Assembly (NCBI GenBank): GCA_001304365.1
Contig: LJNA01000067.1
Location: 1 to 7,804, forward strand
From: Syntrophobacter sp. DG_60
GTDB taxonomy: Bacteria > Desulfobacterota > Desulfofervidia > Desulfofervidales > DG-60
Reading direction: 5' to 3'
DNA length: 7,804 bases
The position numbers were made by a program, and so were the translations under genes. The notes under the pieces are model-generated. The model had not been told where the DNA came from. It saw only the letters and a list, made by a program, of their open reading frames with translations, and ran no database searches. Below are positions 5,987-7,804 of the stretch, piece after piece (within the stretch, counting starts at the first letter, position 1; each line of letters starts with the position of its first letter).

Positions 5987-6328
5987 CTATTGTCCCTTTG
6001 CCGATTCAAGTTCTTTAATGCGGTTTGAAATAGCATTAAGCTGTTGTTCTAAAAAACTGGCTTGATCTTTGAGAAAGCCTAGTTCTTGTTCAGGGGCTAT
6101 ACCAGGGTAAACAGGGGCTACACCTGGAGCATAACCATATCTCATCCATCCTGGAAGTCCTGTGGCCCAATATTGCCAGCGAAAGCCTCTCCCTCTGCCT
6201 CGGCCTAGACCCAACCTAGGTCTTGGGTTTGCATAATAGCCAGGCACACCATAACCTGCACAATAACCCATTCCCCTACCTGTCATAGGGCCAAGCCCAA
6301 AAGGTCCAGTTCCATTACCTGCCGGCAT
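5987..6328 (-). CDS. DUF5320-like glycine-rich small protein (113 aa)
   Basis: The N-terminal half carries the hallmark GTGPFGLGPMTGRGMGYC (residues 6-23), followed by a GRGRGRG stretch (42-48) and an aromatic, Pro/Gly-rich linker (50-78). Residues 79-110 (EQELGFLKDQASFLEQQLNA and on) are a strongly heptad-like coiled coil ending in ELESAKGQ. This layout is the DUF5320 family, commonly found beside Mrp, NifX-like and ferredoxin-ATPase genes in anaerobes; its function is not established, though the coiled coil suggests oligomerisation. ATG 6328 has a near-perfect AAGGAGGTGA ribosome site 6 nt upstream, and the promoter at 6394-6422 gives a leader of roughly 60 nt. A terminator follows directly, implying the protein is made in excess over the next gene. 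One Cys only (C23), so it is not itself a classical metal-binding fold. Confidence 0.86.
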   Translation of the reverse strand: MPAGNGTGPFGLGPMTGRGMGYCAGYGVPGYYANPRPRLGLGRGRGRGFRWQYWATGLPGWMRYGYAPGVAPVYPGIAPEQELGFLKDQASFLEQQLNAISNRIKELESAKGQ

Positions 6329-6393
6329 TTCTTTTCACCTCCTTTTTTTGTTGAGCTTTTAACCAATCTTTTACATTCTAAACTTTTTTATGT

Positions 6394-6422
6394 ATTATAA
6401 ACACTCAGTAGATGGATGTCAA
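6394..6422 (-). promoter_or_regulatory. Sigma70 promoter P1 of the DUF5320/Mrp-NifX/ferredoxin operon
   Basis: Perfect consensus: TTGACA (6422-6417), 17-bp spacer, TATAAT (6399-6394). Preceded by GGGGGC. Expected start near 6387. A promoter this close to consensus implies strong expression unless repressed. Confidence 0.9.
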
Positions 6423-6443
6423 GCCCCCTAGCTTATGCTCTAT
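6397..6443 (-). repeat. 47-bp duplicated promoter element, copy 1
   Basis: Ungapped match to 4231-4277 at 40 of 47 bases. Five of the seven differences fall in the 6-base variable block between ATAGAGC and TAGGGGGC; the other two are single bases in the spacer. The upstream ATAGAGC box and its distance to -35 are kept exactly. Confidence 0.88.
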
Positions 6444-6450
6444 ACCTTAT

Positions 6451-6479
6451 TTGATTTTTGAATTAATTCATGTTATTTT
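6451..6479 (+). promoter_or_regulatory. Candidate promoter for the aspartic protease gene
   Basis: TTGATT (6451-6456), 17-bp spacer, TATTTT (6474-6479), with TG at 6471-6472 as an extended -10. It faces away from P1, so the gap 6329-6563 is a divergent control region. The -10 is weak and the region AT-rich. Confidence 0.45.
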
Positions 6480-6480
6480 T

Positions 6481-6538
6481 TAGCAAACTAGTAATTGCAT
6501 AATAAAAAAATACCTTTTTCTTACTAGGGATTGTGCTA
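6481..6538 (+). repeat. Imperfect inverted repeat in the protease leader
   Basis: CTAGTAA (6488-6494) pairs with TTACTAG (6521-6527), and outside them TAGCA (6481-6485) pairs with TGCTA (6534-6538). The centre is 26 AT-rich bases. It could fold in the 5' leader of the protease message; no U tract follows, so it is not a terminator. Confidence 0.35.
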
Positions 6539-6563
6539 AATACACTTTGAAGAGGGATTTTAG

Positions 6564-6998
6564 ATGAGGATTATGAGAGAAATAGAAATTGAAGGAAAAA
6601 GGGCAATAGCCCTTTTTGATACTGGGTCAATGCATACTTATGTAAGAGAACATCTACTCATAGGAATCCCAAGTTGGACAATTTTGAAACCTTACCGTGT
6701 GGCAATTGGTGGAAAATCAATAGAAGTTCAAAAAATCTACCATGTTAATGGAAGAATTGAAGGGCTTGATTTTGATACAGAGGTGCTTCCTATAGACGAA
6801 ATCGGGAAAATTAACGGGCAGAATATCGATGTAATAATTGGTGCTTTAACTATGGAAAAATGGGAAATTTTAGTAAATCCAAAGGATGGAACCTTAGATT
6901 TATCAGGTTTAAAGAGGAGGGAATTTACAGAGTTTTGGAAATCTGATAAGGGATTATCTCTTCAGTTGCAAGCCCTGTTATTCCACTATAGGTTCTAA
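6564..6998 (+). CDS. Retropepsin-like (clan AA) aspartic protease-fold protein (144 aa)
   Basis: The signature ALFDTGSMHTYV (residues 16-27) contains the catalytic DTGS at 19-22, and the hydrophobic IDVIIGALTMEKWEI (88-102) supplies the second hallmark, with IIG at 91-93 and W100; the usual final strand LVNPKDGTLDL follows. Such single-domain proteins act as homodimers, each giving one Asp; bacterial members are mostly uncharacterised and cytoplasmic. No signal peptide or membrane segment is seen. AGAGGGA (6551-6557) lies 6 nt before ATG 6564; ATG 6573 is an alternative. The fold seems complete at EFTEF (120-124); the remaining 20 residues are hydrophobic and basic and differ fully from the tail of the second copy at 7636-7800, so this end may have been replaced by rearrangement. 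No operon partner upstream; a toxin-antitoxin pair follows. Confidence 0.82.
   Translation: MRIMREIEIEGKRAIALFDTGSMHTYVREHLLIGIPSWTILKPYRVAIGGKSIEVQKIYHVNGRIEGLDFDTEVLPIDEIGKINGQNIDVIIGALTMEKWEILVNPKDGTLDLSGLKRREFTEFWKSDKGLSLQLQALLFHYRF
6834..6936 (+). repeat. 103-bp direct repeat, copy A (inside the intact protease gene)
   Basis: Matches 7648-7750 without gaps, 97 of 103 bases identical at an offset of 814 bp. Covers residues from IIG to EFTEF. The two copies flank the toxin-antitoxin genes in the same orientation. Confidence 0.92.
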
Positions 6999-7026
6999 AA
7001 AATTCTGTTACTCTCTTAATTTGTGC

Positions 7027-7055
7027 TTGATTTCCGCCTTAATGTGGGATATAAT
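7027..7055 (+). promoter_or_regulatory. Promoter of the toxin-antitoxin operon
   Basis: TTGATT (7027-7032), 17-bp spacer, perfect TATAAT (7050-7055), about 37 bp before the antitoxin ATG. It lies within a stretch that is formally open in the antitoxin frame from GTG 7023, which argues against that upstream start. Confidence 0.78.
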
Positions 7056-7073
7056 AGCTATAAAAGTAGCTAT
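7054..7073 (+). promoter_or_regulatory. Candidate operator for the ribbon-helix-helix antitoxin
   Basis: ATAGCTA (7054-7060) and TAGCTAT (7067-7073) form a 7-bp inverted repeat with a 6-bp centre. Each arm contains the self-palindrome TAGCTA, spaced 12 bp apart. The site overlaps the end of the -10 box and the expected transcription start, the usual place for autorepression by an antitoxin. Confidence 0.55.
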
Positions 7074-7080
7074 TTTCATC

Positions 7081-7087
7081 AAGGAGG
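7081..7087 (+). promoter_or_regulatory. Ribosome binding site that fixes the antitoxin start at 7092
   Basis: AAGGAGG, 4 nt before ATG 7092. It sets the start 23 codons inside the longest open frame. Confidence 0.85.
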
Positions 7088-7091
7088 TTTT

Positions 7092-7322
7092 ATGAAGACA
7101 GTTCAAATGACTTTAGATGAAGATCTTGTGGCGGAAGTTGATAAAGTTGCTAAAAAACTGGGAACGACAAGATCCGCACTTACTCGCCATGCACTTCGAG
7201 CCGCTCTTAACCGAATTCGGGAAAAAGAGATGGAACGCAAACATCGCGAGGGGTACATACGTAAGCCTGTCAAACATGGTGAGTTCAGCGATTGGGAAGC
7301 TGAACAGGTTTGGGTTGACTAA
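7092..7322 (+). CDS. Ribbon-helix-helix (CopG/MetJ/Arc-type) antitoxin (76 aa)
   Basis: Residues 2-8 (KTVQMTL) form the DNA-contacting strand, 9-24 (DEDLVAEVDKVAKKLG) the first helix and 25-42 (TTRSALTRHALRAALNRI) the second: a textbook ribbon-helix-helix dimer domain. Residues 43-60 are a charged linker, and 63-76 (GEFSDWEAEQVWVD) an acidic, Trp-containing tail of the kind that threads into a MazF-type toxin. It neutralises the toxin encoded next and should repress its own promoter at the TAGCTA dyad (7054-7073). The start is set by AAGGAGG at 7081-7087. Its stop overlaps the toxin start by one base (TAATG), the normal coupling in such operons. Function is inferred from fold plus context and is well supported. 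Confidence 0.9.
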   Translation: MKTVQMTLDEDLVAEVDKVAKKLGTTRSALTRHALRAALNRIREKEMERKHREGYIRKPVKHGEFSDWEAEQVWVD

Positions 7323-7633
7323 TGAGAAGGGGTGAAGTCAGGTGGTATAAGTTTACCAAGCCAGACAAGAAGCGGCCAATTGTGATCCTCACCAGAAGTT
7401 CTGCATTAGAATTTCTGGGAGAGGTCACCGTGGCCCCTATTACATCTACAATACGGAACATTCCCTCTGAAGTTTTATTGACCAAAGCAAATGGTGTGCC
7501 CAAAGACTGTGCTATCAATCTTGATCACATCCAAACAGTTTCAAAAGGCAAGATTGGATCTTTGATTACAATATTAAGCTCAGAAAAGATGTTTGAGTTA
7601 CGTTCAGCTCTTCTCTTTGCCCTGGGGGTTTAA
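7322..7633 (+). CDS. MazF/PemK-family endoribonuclease toxin (103 aa)
   Basis: Shows the family's motifs in order: RRGEVRWYKF at the N-terminus, KKRPIVILTR (16-25), VTVAPITSTIR (35-45), PSEVLL (48-53), and DCAINLDHIQTV (62-73), with a C-terminal helix (87-101). R18 and T41 match the conserved Arg and Thr/Ser of the MazF active site. MazF-type toxins cleave mRNA or other RNA at short specific sequences and stop growth until bound by the antitoxin. Length is normal (about 100-120 aa) and no damage is seen, so it is probably active. Translation is coupled to the antitoxin through the TAATG overlap. The stop is followed within 2 nt by the truncated protease copy, which marks a recombination boundary. 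Confidence 0.92.
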   Translation: MRRGEVRWYKFTKPDKKRPIVILTRSSALEFLGEVTVAPITSTIRNIPSEVLLTKANGVPKDCAINLDHIQTVSKGKIGSLITILSSEKMFELRSALLFALGV

Positions 7634-7635
7634 AG

Positions 7636-7800
7636 CGGAATATTGAGATAATTGGTGCTTTAACTATGGAAAAATGGGAAATTTTGGTAAATCCAAAGGA
7701 TGGAACCTTAGCCTTATCAGGTTTAAAAAGGAGAGAATTTACAGACTTTTTTGAATGCCCAGTAGCTGCAACTAAGATAGAACATGGGTTAAATGTATAA
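7636..7800 (+). pseudogene. 5'-truncated second copy of the aspartic protease gene
   Basis: From 7636 the frame reads RNIEIIGALTMEKWEILVNP and on through DGTLALSGLKRREFTDFFECP to a TAA at 7798-7800. It corresponds to residues 87-124 of the intact protein at 6564-6998, but the N-terminal half with the catalytic DTGS is absent; homology begins directly after the toxin stop at 7633. The frame differs from that of the toxin, so it is not a fusion. Of the six base changes within the 103-bp match, three are synonymous and the others give only D-to-A and E-to-D, which suggests the ancestor was under selection before truncation. Its tail after EFTDF is unrelated to that of the intact copy. ATG 7666 could start a short peptide, but no ribosome site is seen. 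Most likely a remnant. Confidence 0.82.
7648..7750 (+). repeat. 103-bp direct repeat, copy B (inside the protease remnant)
   Basis: Partner of 6834-6936, 97 of 103 bases identical, same orientation. Recombination between the two would delete the toxin-antitoxin pair and rebuild a protease gene with the tail of copy B. Confidence 0.92.
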
Positions 7801-7804
7801 TGTG

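Noticed and set aside
5896..6036. N-terminal extension of the Mrp-NifX protein back to 6036
   Set aside because: It would be translated through the terminator and into the DUF5320-like gene; AAAGGAGG at 5904-5911 marks ATG 5895.
2217..6328. Nitrogenase (nif) cofactor cluster
   Set aside because: No nifH, nifD, nifK, nifB radical-SAM or nifE/N genes; the NifX-like domain is fused to Mrp, which fits the orp-type set.
6834..7750. Insertion sequence or transposon around the toxin-antitoxin pair
   Set aside because: The direct repeats are protease coding sequence; there is no transposase and there are no terminal inverted repeats.

Overview
The window is an AT-rich stretch of what is most likely a strictly anaerobic bacterium, plausibly a sulfate reducer or a relative in the Desulfobacterota/Thermodesulfobacteriota. 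The reasons are strong AGGAGG ribosome sites, sigma70-type promoters, a double-module HdrA-like flavoprotein, a fused Mrp-NifX ('MrpORP'-like) protein and a pair of ferredoxin-bearing MinD-type ATPases. The lineage is inferred from gene content only.

Layout, minus strand. Positions 1-1982 hold most of a long HdrA-like protein that runs off the window start. A 234-bp non-coding gap (1983-2216) follows, with a promoter candidate for it. Positions 2217-4147 hold a three-gene operon: a 71-aa glycine-rich zinc-ribbon protein, then two paralogous P-loop ATPases, each carrying two [4Fe-4S] motifs. Its promoter lies at 4228-4256. Positions 4352-6328 hold a second operon: a DUF5320-like glycine-rich protein, an intercistronic terminator, the Mrp-NifX fusion, and an 8-cysteine ferredoxin that starts with TTG. 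Its promoter lies at 6394-6422.

The two operons have parallel architecture: a tiny glycine-rich protein first, then P-loop ATPases and ferredoxin modules. Each is driven from the same 47-bp element, 40 of 47 bases identical, with TTGACA and a TATAAT-like box. They therefore look like one co-regulated regulon. It resembles the anaerobe-specific orp ('orange protein') gene set of Desulfovibrio, but here the operons are co-directional, have sigma70 rather than sigma54 promoters, and no free-standing Orp/NifX protein is present in the window. The likely theme is ATP-driven handling of an Fe-S or Mo-containing cluster, or a MinD-like positioning function; this is inference.

Layout, plus strand. 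Positions 6564-6998 encode a small retropepsin-like aspartic protease. Positions 7092-7633 encode a ribbon-helix-helix antitoxin and a MazF/PemK-type toxin with a 1-nt overlap, preceded by a clear promoter and a TAGCTA dyad that could be the operator. Directly after the toxin stop lies a 5'-truncated second copy of the protease gene (7636-7800), about 94% identical over 103 bp to the first copy. The toxin-antitoxin pair therefore sits between two direct repeats and looks like an accessory insertion.
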